DNA of 64,000 nt from Marinobacter sp. BGYM27 (GCA_025153445.1 JANZNS010000004.1:459471-523470); one strand, 5' to 3'; shown: positions 54,392 through 62,395, counted from the first letter of the stretch. Numbers and translations: made by a program. The notes: a model not told the origin generated them from the letters alone.

Positions 54392-55030
54392 ATGAAACAA
54401 ACAGCAGCAGAGATTCTGTGCGAATACGGGCCATTCAATGAAGCCGATGCCGTGCATGGCGTGAGTTTTGACGGCCAGCATGTATGGTTTGCGTCGGGAG
54501 ACAAACTCAACGCCCTTGATCCGGAGAGTGGCAAAACCGTCAGATCGCTCAACGTAACCGCCAATGCCGGCACGGCTTTCGATGGCCGACACCTGTTCCA
54601 GATCGCCGGCGATCGCATCCAGAAGATTGACCCTGATAACGGCCAGGTGATTGCCACTATCCCGGCACCCGGTGAGGGCTGTTCAGGCCTTGCCTGGGCC
54701 GAAGGCGCGCTTTGGGTGGGCGGCTACGAAAACCGCAATATCCAGCAGCTGGACCCGGAAACCGGAAAGGTGCTCAACACCCTGGACTCCGACCGTTTTG
54801 TAACCGGCGTGACCTGGGTTGATGGTGAGCTCTGGCACGGCACCTGGGAAAACAGCGAAAGTGACTTGAGGCACATCAGGCAGGATACCGGCGAAGTATT
54901 GGAAAGTATCACTCTGCCAGCCGGCGTGGGAGTTTCCGGGCTGGAGTCCAACGGCAACGACCGATTCTTCTGCGGCGGTGGCGGCAGTGGCAAGCTGAGA
55001 GTCGTTCGTCGGCCTGGAAAAACCGGTTAA
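54392..55030 (+). CDS. Glutamine cyclotransferase-like beta-propeller protein
   Basis: A 212-residue cytoplasmic protein with repeated blades (GVSFDGQHVWFASGDKLNALDPESGK, LAWAEGALWVGGYENRNIQQLDPETGK, VTWVDGELWHGTWENSESDLRHI). This is the glutaminyl-peptide cyclotransferase-like propeller family. No signal peptide, so the plant-type secreted enzyme role is not implied. Substrate unknown. Start ATG 54392 follows GGGAGACGAAC. Confidence 0.72.
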   Translation: MKQTAAEILCEYGPFNEADAVHGVSFDGQHVWFASGDKLNALDPESGKTVRSLNVTANAGTAFDGRHLFQIAGDRIQKIDPDNGQVIATIPAPGEGCSGLAWAEGALWVGGYENRNIQQLDPETGKVLNTLDSDRFVTGVTWVDGELWHGTWENSESDLRHIRQDTGEVLESITLPAGVGVSGLESNGNDRFFCGGGGSGKLRVVRRPGKTG

Positions 55031-55127
55031 ACCGGTAAGTTCACAGCCGTTTCAGCTCACCCCATTCCCTGCCTGGCGGCGCCCTGTAGAATAGGGTGCA
55101 TCTCGTGACCCAAAAGGCGCCGCCACC

Positions 55128-56141
55128 ATGATCGATTTTCGCAGTGATACCGTTACCCGCCCCACACAGGCCATGCGCCAGGCGATGGCCAGCGCGGAAG
55201 TCGGCGATGATGTGTATGGCGACGACCCGACCGTCAACGGCCTGGAAGCCTACGCCGCTGACAGGTTCGGCTTTGAATCTGCACTGTTTACCGCAACCGG
55301 CACCCAGGCCAACCTGCTGGCCATCATGAGCCACTGTGGCCGGGGCGAGGAATACCTGTGTGGCCAATCTGCTCACAACTACCGCTACGAAGGCGGCGGC
55401 GCGGCGGTGCTCGGCAGTGTTCAACCGCAGCCTATTGAGAATGAGCCCGATGGCAGCATCGACCTGAACAAGGCACGCGCCGCCATCAAAGCCGACGACT
55501 TCCATTTCGCCATGACCCGCCTGCTGTCACTGGAAAACACCATCGGCGGTAAAGTGCTATCGCTGGATTACCAGCGGGAGGCACGTGCCTTTTGCGACGA
55601 TCATCAGCTCCTATTGCACCTTGATGGCGCCCGGGTCTTTAACGCAGCAGTCAAAACCGGCTGTGATGTCACGGAGATAACCCGGCACTACGACTCGGTG
55701 AGCGTCTGCCTGTCAAAAGGGTTGGGCGCGCCGGTAGGCTCACTGCTGTTGGGTTCGGAAGCATTTATCATGCGGGCCACACGCCTGCGCAAGATGCTCG
55801 GCGGCGGTATGCGTCAGGCGGGCATTCTGGCGGCAGCAGGGCGCATCGCGCTGGAACAGGGGCCACTGAGATTGCATGAAGATCACGACAACGCCGAGTA
55901 CCTGACGGCCTGCCTGGCCGACATTCCGCAGCTGGACATCAACCCGGCCCAAACCCAGACCAACATCGTCTACGCCCGCTGCCGATCCGGTCGCGCCGTG
56001 GCATTGCGTGACGCGCTGGCCGAGCAGGGCATCCTGATCACGGCAGGCGATCCGATTCGGTTTGTGACCCACCTGGATGTGAGTCGACAAGACGTGGATC
56101 AGCTCGTCGCTGCCATCAAACGGTTTTATTCAGGCGCATAG
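55128..56141 (+). CDS. ltaE: Low-specificity L-threonine aldolase
   Basis: A 337-residue PLP enzyme that cleaves L-threonine and L-allo-threonine to glycine and acetaldehyde. [20 protein letters not shown] is the family start; His83 ([12 protein letters not shown]) stacks on [12 protein letters not shown] binds the cofactor, and Lys197 ([11 protein letters not shown]) forms the Schiff base. ATG 55128 follows AAAAGGCGCCGCC at moderate spacing. Confidence 0.92.
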   Translation: MIDFRSDTVTRPTQAMRQAMASAEVGDDVYGDDPTVNGLEAYAADRFGFESALFTATGTQANLLAIMSHCGRGEEYLCGQSAHNYRYEGGGAAVLGSVQPQPIENEPDGSIDLNKARAAIKADDFHFAMTRLLSLENTIGGKVLSLDYQREARAFCDDHQLLLHLDGARVFNAAVKTGCDVTEITRHYDSVSVCLSKGLGAPVGSLLLGSEAFIMRATRLRKMLGGGMRQAGILAAAGRIALEQGPLRLHEDHDNAEYLTACLADIPQLDINPAQTQTNIVYARCRSGRAVALRDALAEQGILITAGDPIRFVTHLDVSRQDVDQLVAAIKRFYSGA

Positions 56142-56197
56142 TGCTCGGTAACAACGCCCATCGGAACAGGCTGACCAAAGCAGGGCGAGCCAGGCCC

Positions 56198-56581
56198 TCA
56201 CATCGGGGACATTTCATCCTGCAGGTCATTCTTCAGTTCTGATGGCTCTGTTATCCACAGGGTCTTGTCGAGCCCCGGGAACACACCAACTTCCAGACCA
56301 TCGCTCTCAAGCCCGGGCACCCATTTCTTGAAGAACTCCGGCAGGGAAATACTCTTTGGCTTCAAGTCCCCCGCACCTTCGGCATAGTCCAGAGCAAACT
56401 CCGAGCGTGGCCAAACTGGCAGATACTCAACATCACCGTCTTCCGATACGATTTTCAGAAACCGGTTTTCGGCATTTACCAGTATCCAGATCTCACGATC
56501 TTCGGCGACTTCGCTCAGGAAATAGTCGTAGCGTTCTTCGCCATTCAATTCGAGCACACTTTGTAGCTGGTCATCACTCAT
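56198..56581 (-). CDS. DUF2750 family protein
   Basis: A 127-residue acidic protein. ERYDYFLSEVAEDREIWIL, VEYLPVWPRSEFALDYA and ISLPEFFKKWVPGL are the family marks of DUF2750. No known enzymatic motif. Function unknown. Confidence 0.78.
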   Translation of the reverse strand: MSDDQLQSVLELNGEERYDYFLSEVAEDREIWILVNAENRFLKIVSEDGDVEYLPVWPRSEFALDYAEGAGDLKPKSISLPEFFKKWVPGLESDGLEVGVFPGLDKTLWITEPSELKNDLQDEMSPM

Positions 56582-56740
56582 GGTTTAACTCGCTTATCGA
56601 TTTTTTGCCCGGCCGCTGTGGCATATGGTGGACTCAACGCCTGATCAATGCCATCGGCGGGGTAGACCGCTATCCTATTCGCTAACCTGCGATCCTGGCC
56701 ACAGCAAATACCTAAAAGCCGGCGATGCCCGAACTCTTCA

Positions 56741-57706
56741 TCATCGCCCCTGGGCGCCCCGGCGCAGCCAGTCATGCACAAAGGCGAGCTTGCGGCGCGC
56801 AACGTCCGACAGCACGAAGGGGTATAGATCCGACAACCCCATCGCGCGATTAACGTGATTGATCCCCACCGCCAGCGTAGCGGCAACTTGAATCAGCCGC
56901 TCGGCATCCGGTTCCGAATAGGGATCCCAGTTTTGACTGGGCAGTTCTGGCGAAGTCAGACCCGCTGCCACGAAACTGTCGCTGATATCCGTCAGGTGCA
57001 GTATGTGCGCGGCTGTTTCGGCCCAGTCTTCGTGCGGGTGTGTGGAGGCATAGCTGGTCAGGAAGTTCTGGTTCCAGTTGGGCGGCGGACCATTTTCATA
57101 GTGTTGCTTGAGAGCCGCCGTGTAGTCCGCACGCTCGTCGCCGAACATGGCACGGAAGCTGTCGAGGAAATCGTCGCGCAAACTCAACCGCCACCAGAGC
57201 ATGTGGGCCACTTCATGACGCATATGACCGATCATGGTCCGGTAGGGCTCGTGGAGTGCCTGGCGGCGCGTAGTGCGCAGCACGGGTTCAGCTTCGGCCA
57301 CACTGATAGTCACAACGCCCTGGGCGTGGCCCATAAACACCGGCGTCTCACCTTCCGCCAGCATGTGAAAGACCGGGCGAACGCCGGGATCTTCGGGACG
57401 GAACCAGTGCCAGCGCCCGAGATTATCCAGCGCCCAGCGTTTGGCGGCTTCTGTATTGGCCCAGTTGGGAATCGCATCGGGAATCGAAGGGTCCGGGGCC
57501 AGCGCTGTCATTGCACAGGAGCGGCAGAACGCGCCTTGTTCCGGCGCGATCCAGTTGCAGCCGATCACCTCACGGTTCGCGCAGAAAGGCGGCATGGGAA
57601 GAAAAGCCCGAGCCTGAGGATCGTAAGCCACAGGAGTGCCGTCGGCAGTAGCCAGGTTGTCGAACCAAAGTGAACCAGAACCAACGGGATTGGCGAAGAC
57701 ACGCAT
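56741..57706 (-). CDS. Putative zinc metallopeptidase with degenerate zinc ribbon
   Basis: A 321-residue protein of the zinc-ribbon plus metallopeptidase family. RHEVAHMLWW (HEVAH, 164-168) and HPHEDWAETAAHILHL supply the catalytic zinc site. The second cysteine cluster (Cys42, Cys50, Cys61, Cys64) is kept, but the first ribbon, normally CPxCG..CxxCG, is VFANPVGSGSLWFDN...DGTPVAYDP with no cysteine. The catalytic part appears intact. Physiological substrate unknown. Confidence 0.8.
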   Translation of the reverse strand: MRVFANPVGSGSLWFDNLATADGTPVAYDPQARAFLPMPPFCANREVIGCNWIAPEQGAFCRSCAMTALAPDPSIPDAIPNWANTEAAKRWALDNLGRWHWFRPEDPGVRPVFHMLAEGETPVFMGHAQGVVTISVAEAEPVLRTTRRQALHEPYRTMIGHMRHEVAHMLWWRLSLRDDFLDSFRAMFGDERADYTAALKQHYENGPPPNWNQNFLTSYASTHPHEDWAETAAHILHLTDISDSFVAAGLTSPELPSQNWDPYSEPDAERLIQVAATLAVGINHVNRAMGLSDLYPFVLSDVARRKLAFVHDWLRRGAQGR

Positions 57707-57830
57707 ACAAAGGCCTTCTGTCAGATAAGGAAACCGACTACCGACACTACGCCTCTATCGGCCTATTAGAAACGTAAATCGGTGACGATTCTGAAACCGG
57801 TGCCGCCCGGTTATCGCGAACAGGTCGCCA

Positions 57831-58271
57831 CTATGCGATTTCCATCAGGTGATGGTTGTCCAGTTTCTGTATCACCACAAAGCCCAAGCGCTCGTACAAA
57901 CGCCGCGCACCCTCGTTAGCGTGCAGCACCTGAAGGCGAACCGGCACGCCTCGTGAGCGCGCATCGGCAATCAATTCGCGCAACAGTGACGATCCCAAAC
58001 CCTGGCCCTGGAGATACGGGCTGATCTGGATCTCCTGAAGCCAATCGTAATCGCCACGTTGCTCCAGAATCAGAACACCGATTCGCTCCGTCCCGGATTG
58101 AATGATCCGGGCTGCACGTGGCCCCTGCCACCTGGAGAAGAAGATCTGCCGCTGCACGGCGTCATCCCAACCACCAAACTGACGCACCACAACGTCACGG
58201 TAAGACGCACAGTTCAATTCATAGAGCCAGTCAATGTCGTCTGCACGCGACTGTCGAAGGGTGTAACGCAT
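57831..58271 (-). CDS. GNAT acetyltransferase
   Basis: A 146-residue GNAT domain: ISPYLQGQGLGSSLLRELIADARSRGV (acetyl-CoA loop) and ANEGARRLYERLGFVVIQK. ATG 58271 begins MRYTLRQSRADDIDWLYELN, the normal family start; upstream sequence in frame looks non-coding. Substrate unknown. Confidence 0.82.
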   Translation of the reverse strand: MRYTLRQSRADDIDWLYELNCASYRDVVVRQFGGWDDAVQRQIFFSRWQGPRAARIIQSGTERIGVLILEQRGDYDWLQEIQISPYLQGQGLGSSLLRELIADARSRGVPVRLQVLHANEGARRLYERLGFVVIQKLDNHHLMEIA

Positions 58272-58397
58272 GGGGTCGGTACTGCCTGTTGATATGCTGT
58301 TGGATGCAGGTAAAAGCCTGTCTCGAATCGTTGCCTTCCAGCAGAATCGAGGGTCACGCTTTGGCACTCGCCTGGGCACACCTGCTAAAAAGCATCT

Positions 58398-58742
58398 CTA
58401 GAGATCAAAAAACAAGCCGACGGCCTTAATTTCACCTTCATTATCTGAGAGATAGAGGTGCCAGAGAACATCCTCTTCCGCCAGTTCGTATCGGACTCGC
58501 CAGAGCACCAGATGCTCTTTAACCTTACTGAAATGCCCCAGGTATTCAATCGACGCGACCTTGCCCAGTGGCTCCAGGCTTGTCGCCGCCTCTATAAATT
58601 CCTCCTCCAGTAACTTCCCTTCCATGTCGGGAATGAGCTCAACAAGCTGGCCGTAATCTGCATCTGAGTGCGCTTTGATAATGCGCTCGATGATTGGCCG
58701 CCCGATCTGTTCCGCGCTTTCGCTGTTAATCTGACTCGTCAT
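58398..58742 (-). CDS. Small SnoaL-like protein, unknown function
   Basis: A 114-residue soluble protein (MTSQINSESAEQIGRPIIERII, then ADYGQLVELIPDMEGKLLEEEF and VLWRVRYELAEEDVLWHLYL). The cone-like pattern of a helix followed by four strands suggests an NTF2/DUF3887-type fold. ATG 58742 follows AGAGAAGAGAG. Function unknown. Confidence 0.6.
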   Translation of the reverse strand: MTSQINSESAEQIGRPIIERIIKAHSDADYGQLVELIPDMEGKLLEEEFIEAATSLEPLGKVASIEYLGHFSKVKEHLVLWRVRYELAEEDVLWHLYLSDNEGEIKAVGLFFDL

Positions 58743-58839
58743 ACTCTCTTCTCTGTGGGCTAAATGCTGAACGGGGCGTGCCTTCGAAAAATATCCGCTC
58801 GGGTTTCTGATTGATACGACCAGCGCATAGCGGTTGAGC

Positions 58840-59391
58840 TTAATCCGCCGCCTTAGGTGCTTTAAGGGCTTTGCTGTAGTAACCCGAGGGATCGAAACAG
58901 CACACTCGCCGCTTGCCCGATGCCAGCATGTCACAGGCATCGCCAATTCGCTTGTCACGGGTCTTGAGTTGCTTGGCTGAAGTGACCCAATGTATCCAGT
59001 CCAGACGTGCGATGGTCGTGGTGTCATCCCAGACCGCCCGAGCCTCTGGCGACGCTGCTAACGCCTCTAGCAGGTCAGCCGGTACTTCCGGTTCAGGTTC
59101 CTGCTCCACCGGCATGATCTCAAACGTCGCCACATCACCTACTTTTACGCCGGCAGCTTCGAGTAGCGCGCCGTCTACCCGCAGCCAGTGACTGAGCTGA
59201 CCGTCGGGCTCGAGTGTCGCCTGAAAACCATGGCCGTTAATCGTGCCCACTACGCTTGTTCGACCCCGCCGGGGAAGCTTGGCGCTCGCACCTTCAGGTA
59301 GAACCACAAAGGCCCACGAGGCATCGTCGCCCGGGTTAGCAGGGCGAAGCAATTTTGCATCAAAGCTGGATTTTGTGTCGTTCCGTTCCAT
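58840..59391 (-). CDS. YdeI-type protein with DUF1905 and OmdA domains
   Basis: A 183-residue protein. The N-terminal barrel (about 10-95, FDAKLLRPANPGDDASWAFVVLP, GTINGHGFQATLEPDG, LEAAGVKVGDVATFEI) is DUF1905; the C-terminal helical part (DLLEALAASPEARAVWD, LDWIHWVTSAKQLKTRDKRI) is the YdeI/OmdA domain known from bacteriocin-protection proteins. Cytoplasmic. The left limit of the foreign cassette region lies just upstream of it. Confidence 0.83.
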   Translation of the reverse strand: MERNDTKSSFDAKLLRPANPGDDASWAFVVLPEGASAKLPRRGRTSVVGTINGHGFQATLEPDGQLSHWLRVDGALLEAAGVKVGDVATFEIMPVEQEPEPEVPADLLEALAASPEARAVWDDTTTIARLDWIHWVTSAKQLKTRDKRIGDACDMLASGKRRVCCFDPSGYYSKALKAPKAAD

Positions 59392-59641
59392 TTGATTCCG
59401 CCTTTAAAAATGCGATGGTGCCGGGGGATCCACGTCCTAATTGACGCGTTTTTTAAGTTTTTGAGCTGCGATCGCAATACAAAACACATCCAGGCCCGCA
59501 GTTAGGGCACCAGACATTTCCTGGTTTTCAACAATGTCCGCACTGCTTCTAATTTTGCGCCACTAAAGCGATCAAGATCAGCACCGCCGACAGGGGCATC
59601 CGGCATAGAGGCGCAGGCCCGGGACAAGCTATAAAAACGTG
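59392..59641. other. Left edge of the integron cassette array
   Basis: No gene seen. On the minus strand CTTTAAC (59641-59647) at the end of the DUF3885-like gene resembles an R'' core box containing its TAA stop, but I cannot find a convincing matching R' box. A possible match is TTTCAAC on the plus strand near 59530. AT-rich sequence near 59400-59480 should hold the promoter of the YdeI-type gene. Confidence 0.35.
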
Positions 59642-60244
59642 TTAAAGAGCGCCAAATGCTGACTCCATTACGTCTCTATCGTAGTCCAGTAAATAGCTAT
59701 TGAACTGATCAAACAGGTTTTGCATTAACCCGGAATCGGGTGAGTAGATATCCATTCCTCGATCATCATAAGGATGGGCAATTATCTTATTTTCCAAATC
59801 AACCAGATGGACTTTGCCAACAATTCTTGGGCGAATGCCAAGGTCCTGAGCTAATGCGCCCCAAAGCCAATTCTTTGCAGTAGAGCTGGATATTTTGAAA
59901 AGCAAGAAGTGCCTGAAAGAGTTGCTATCATCCTCATCAGCCTCGCACCAACTCTCGTTTAGCTTTGGAATTTTTATACCACATTCAGTAATTTCACGAA
60001 AAACACTTAAGGAAGATAAATACCTGCTCGCTCCGTAGAAACTCCAACAAGCATATAAATCGCTATCCTTGCTGAACACCTCAGAAAGTATTGTTTCCGC
60101 CTTTCCCCAAGCGGTAGTGAACATTTCTATGGCTGATCCAGATACAGAGAGTTCAAACCTTAAAGCCTTTTCGTATTGATAGAAAAGGGCATGGTCGAAG
60201 GCATGGCGTCCAAAGACTGATTCTATGTTCTTGCGATAGTCCAT
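59642..60244 (-). CDS. DUF3885-like cassette protein
   Basis: A 200-residue protein (MDYRKNIESVFGRHAFDHALFYQYEKALRFELS, AIEMFTTAWGKAETILSEVF, then FLLFKISSSTAKNWLWGALAQDLGI). The opening RFEL and the later EADEDDSNSFRHFLLF resemble DUF3885 proteins. Its codons are more AT-rich than those of the core genes. The start is six bases from a cassette-type TTTAAC box. Function unknown; related proteins occur near polymorphic toxin immunity genes. Confidence 0.62.
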   Translation of the reverse strand: MDYRKNIESVFGRHAFDHALFYQYEKALRFELSVSGSAIEMFTTAWGKAETILSEVFSKDSDLYACWSFYGASRYLSSLSVFREITECGIKIPKLNESWCEADEDDSNSFRHFLLFKISSSTAKNWLWGALAQDLGIRPRIVGKVHLVDLENKIIAHPYDDRGMDIYSPDSGLMQNLFDQFNSYLLDYDRDVMESAFGAL

Positions 60245-60251
60245 ATTGCTC

Positions 60252-60280
60252 TTTAACGCCCGCAGCATGTGTGCTGTCAC
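60252..60280 (-). repeat. Half attC site
   Basis: TTTAACGCCCGCAGCA (60252-60267) is identical to 61447-61462 in the full attC at 61446. It keeps the R'/L' side, but the R''/L'' side is missing: the stop of the 89-residue gene lies immediately next to it. Confidence 0.55.
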
Positions 60281-60546
60281 GATTTCTTATATTTTCTGTA
60301 CAGATACCAGGCAAGTGGAGTGACCACAGCCGAAGTAATAACGTATCCAATTAAGGCTATTATTGCGAAAGGATTGAACAACCAATCTAAATAATACTCA
60401 AACTCCGAGCACTCCCAGACAGCATCAAGCAAGCCCGCACAGTGCTTACCATCATAGCCGCCATGCGCGTAAGTAACGGTCGTCACTACGTAAGTAAATA
60501 TTGGAATGACAGCCCCGGCTAAAATGAATGCGCTTTTTGGTTGCAA
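60277..60546 (-). CDS. Small two-helix membrane protein in a cassette
   Basis: An 89-residue protein with two membrane helices (about 7-28 and 58-80), a luminal loop with CAGLLDAVWEC (two cysteines nine apart) and a basic end (YRKYKKS). No family recognised. It overlaps the start region of the DUF3885-like gene by at most four bases. Function unknown. Confidence 0.58.
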   Translation of the reverse strand: MQPKSAFILAGAVIPIFTYVVTTVTYAHGGYDGKHCAGLLDAVWECSEFEYYLDWLFNPFAIIALIGYVITSAVVTPLAWYLYRKYKKS

Positions 60547-60634
60547 TCAAATTCCTCAAGAAATATCGCACTTTGTCAGCCATCGTAGACGCATCCGCCA
60601 ACCGCACTTGAATGCGCACAACCTGCTATCAATT

Positions 60635-60740
60635 ATGTTACTGGAACTGGAGGCTACGGAGGAATTGGCAAAGCGCGAGTCTGCCCAATGGATTAAAGAA
60701 AACCGGCCAGCAATCAAAAGCTAAAACGAGTTCGTCGAGG
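60635..60740 (+). pseudogene. Remnant of a CcdA-like antitoxin gene
   Basis: The plus-strand frame reads ELAKRESAQWIKENRPAIKS, then a TAA stop, then NEFVE. Chromosomal CcdA antitoxins share the C-terminal pattern xWxxEN..AI..YN.FVE; the stop falls exactly at the Tyr codon (one base from TAC or TAT). Similarity ends at 60740, where the repeated cassette leader begins. The 5' part is not recognisable. It lies opposite to the other cassette genes. Confidence 0.5.
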
Positions 60741-60759
60741 TGCGGCAAAAAATTAACGC
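60739..60759. repeat. Cassette leader repeat, copy 1
   Basis: GGTGCGGCAAAAAATTAACG and the next base recur at 61433-61454 with one extra T. It spans the R' box and 14 bases of the next cassette. Confidence 0.7.
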
Positions 60760-60828
60760 GAAGCTTTTCGGCAATTTTGGAACCGCGCAGCGGTGGACAA
60801 ATTGTCTGGCAACAGCGGCTGGTTAAAT
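60751..60828 (-). repeat. attC site after the toxin-antitoxin cassette
   Basis: On the minus strand R'' is ATTTAAC (60822-60828, fits RYYYAAC) and R' is GTTAATT (60751-60757, one deviation from GTTRRRY). The inner part can fold into a long imperfect stem with an ACCGC-TGC-GCGGT top. R'' begins two bases from the toxin stop. Confidence 0.6.
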
Positions 60829-60830
60829 GG

Positions 60831-61112
60831 CTACCGTTCCCCTTCCAGCTCATGCCATACCCGAAGAATGATGATCACGCTCGCATGCACTGAATAACGG
60901 ACAACGTACCTGCCAAAAACCATGTCGCGGACAGAATCCGGGATCGGTGCCATTTCAACCGCTGCCCCCATTTTGGGGAAATCTGGTAGCAGCTCGATTT
61001 TGCCAACCAACTCTGCGGCTATCCTGCCTGCCGCAGAGGGATCATGAACGGAGATAAATTCTCTTAGGTGATTCAGATCTCCAATGGCTTCGTCCGTGTA
61101 AACCAGTTTCAC
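60831..61112 (-). CDS. ParE/RelE-superfamily toxin
   Basis: A 93-residue toxin: KLVYTDEAIGDLNHLREFISVHDPSAAGRIAAELVGKIELLPDFPKMG, then RYVVRYSVHASVIIILRVWHELEGER. This is the ParE/RelE fold, with conserved Arg near the C-terminus. Members poison gyrase or cut mRNA; which of these is open. Its ATG overlaps the antitoxin stop by four bases. Confidence 0.85.
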   Translation of the reverse strand: MKLVYTDEAIGDLNHLREFISVHDPSAAGRIAAELVGKIELLPDFPKMGAAVEMAPIPDSVRDMVFGRYVVRYSVHASVIIILRVWHELEGER

Positions 61113-61381
61113 TTACCTGACCTCGGTGCGTCCTGCTCGTTTTCGGTTCCCCAACTATTGAGCCAACGATGGACTTCGCTGGAATCAACTACCTTTCCTT
61201 GAGCGGCCGACTCCATTGCCTCCAGCGTTTGCCGCCAACGCTCCTGCTCACGCTGTTGCTTCTCTATATATTCCGATAATGCCTGATTGATCACCCAGCC
61301 TTTGCTCCGATGGAGCCTGCCGGCGATTGCTTCCAGATGCTGCTCAACTTCTGCCTGAAGACGAACTGTAGTGACACTCAT
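61109..61381 (-). CDS. Ribbon-helix-helix antitoxin
   Basis: A 90-residue antitoxin. Residues 1-45 (SVTTVRLQAEVEQHLEAIAGRLHRSKGWVINQALSEYIEKQQ) form a CopG/ParD-type ribbon-helix-helix DNA-binding domain; the C-terminal half is charged and should wrap the toxin. A palindrome ATGTATTACAT (61410-61420) overlapping a TATGAT -10 box lies 29 bases upstream, the likely autoregulatory operator. Confidence 0.85.
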   Translation of the reverse strand: MSVTTVRLQAEVEQHLEAIAGRLHRSKGWVINQALSEYIEKQQREQERWRQTLEAMESAAQGKVVDSSEVHRWLNSWGTENEQDAPRSGK

Positions 61382-61409
61382 AGCTATACCCTCGAATTCT
61401 GAAACTACA

Positions 61410-61424
61410 ATGTATTACATCATA
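61410..61424 (-). promoter_or_regulatory. Operator and -10 box of the toxin-antitoxin cassette
   Basis: ATGTA-T-TACAT (61410-61420) is a perfect palindrome around one base; TATGAT (minus, 61419-61424) overlaps it. No good -35 box is visible. Confidence 0.5.
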
Positions 61425-61432
61425 GCCTTCGG

Positions 61433-61454
61433 GGTGCGGCAAAAAATTTAACGC
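61433..61454. repeat. Cassette leader repeat, copy 2
   Basis: Same sequence as at 60739-60759 apart from one extra T. It includes the R' box of the attC at 61446 and the first 13-14 bases of the toxin-antitoxin cassette. Confidence 0.7.
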
Positions 61455-61505
61455 CCGCAGCAGGGGCGCGACTAAAGGGGCGCCCCTTGCCTGTATTGGT
61501 TATGT
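61446..61505 (-). repeat. attC site after the CxxC-protein cassette
   Basis: Minus strand: R'' ACATAAC (61499-61505) and R' GTTAAAT (61446-61452, perfect GTTRRRY). Inner arms GCAGGGGCGC-type and GCGCCCC-type pair to a stem. 60 bases, within the usual range of attC. Confidence 0.75.
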
Positions 61506-61517
61506 GTGGTCATTGTT

Positions 61518-61739
61518 TTAGTCAGAACCCACCTCATCAGGGGCGACAAATGGAATAGAGGGATGAAGCCTCTCCTGTAGACAAAGTCCATGAGTACCCA
61601 TCGACTGTGTCTGGTTATCACCGAGGTCTAAGGTGATTAGCACAGGGGTTTCGTCTTTGATCGGTTCGCCGCAAAAACAACATTGTGAGGGTTGCGCGAG
61701 AGCCTCGCTTATCGTGTTTTTGACCTGCCTCATCCACAT
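61518..61739 (-). CDS. Small zinc-binding-like cassette protein
   Basis: A 73-residue protein with CCFCGEPI near residue 21 and GTHGLCLQERLHP near 50, a CxxC...HxxC set that may bind one zinc. Similar short proteins are frequent cassette passengers, but the function is unknown. Stop TAA is 13 bases from the attC R'' box. Confidence 0.6.
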   Translation of the reverse strand: MWMRQVKNTISEALAQPSQCCFCGEPIKDETPVLITLDLGDNQTQSMGTHGLCLQERLHPSIPFVAPDEVGSD

Positions 61740-61761
61740 ACGACGAATAACTCCTTAAACC

Positions 61762-61878
61762 ACATAACGCTGAGCACAGCGCCTGGACTTACCCCAGTCC
61801 ACTGGGGTGGTGCAAGATCAGCGGCCCGTCAGGGACGTCCGGCGGCCGTAGGCCGCGTACTGATGCGGCTTGTTATGC
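61762..61878 (-). repeat. attC site after the 112-residue cassette gene
   Basis: Minus strand R'' GCATAAC (61872-61878), whose TAA is the stop codon of the gene, and R' GTTATGT (61762-61768). Internal hairpins GCGGCC-TAC-GGCCGC and CCCCAGT/ACTGGGG lie between. 117 bases, longer type. Confidence 0.72.
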
Positions 61879-62211
61879 ATCACGTATCGCTACGACCAGT
61901 TTCTCCATGCTGTCCTTGGCGTTAGAAAATGCCGACTCAATGCTTGCGATACCGATCCTGAGCATGGAAATCGCTTCTATGCACTTTTGCTTGTCGCCAA
62001 CCCTATTAGCCTGCACCAGCTCACTTAACAACTGGGAGAAATCTTTTATCTCACCATCTATGTTAGCTCTCCAAGACTCAATATCGAGAACATCAACTAT
62101 CGTCTGGATATCCTCATCGATTTCCTCGATATTCTCCGTAGAGGGTCCCTCAAAAACTGCCGCCGAATCTTTAAGTGCGTTTCCCAAACTTTGATAGATG
62201 GAAGCATCCAT
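61873..62211 (-). CDS. Acidic helical cassette protein, unknown function
   Basis: A 112-residue acidic protein, mainly helical (ENIEEIDEDIQTIVDVLDIESWRANID, LLSELVQANRVGDKQKCIEAI). No known domain. Its stop codon lies inside the attC R'' box. Upstream AAAGGAGG near 62217-62226 is a good ribosome site. Confidence 0.6.
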   Translation of the reverse strand: MDASIYQSLGNALKDSAAVFEGPSTENIEEIDEDIQTIVDVLDIESWRANIDGEIKDFSQLLSELVQANRVGDKQKCIEAISMLRIGIASIESAFSNAKDSMEKLVVAIRDA

Positions 62212-62230
62212 CTAGCCACCTCCTTTTAGT

Positions 62231-62286
62231 GCATAACGCGCTAGCTCAGCCGCGGCGGAGCCGTCGGCTGCAGCGCCTCGTTAGGC
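62231..62286 (-). repeat. attC site after the OLD-like nuclease cassette
   Basis: Minus strand R'' GCCTAAC (62280-62286, perfect RYYYAAC) and R' GTTATGC (62231-62237). The two halves GCxTAACG...GCGCT...CAGCCG pair nearly all along; 56 bases, the compact attC form. This is the clearest site in the array. Confidence 0.85.
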
Positions 62287-62395
62287 TCTTGTTTTTAATT
62301 GCCCTAAGGACCGGGTTTTCCCAATGGCCGGAGGCGGATATGATCAGCTCAAGGCGCTTTTATATGTCCCGGCTGTCTCAACCCAAGCGGACCGC

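Noticed and set aside
58743..58839. Possible attC between the SnoaL-like and YdeI-type genes
   Set aside because: GCTCAAC and GTTCAGC boxes occur, but the arms do not pair and R' has a mismatch; the genes look like ordinary chromosomal ones.
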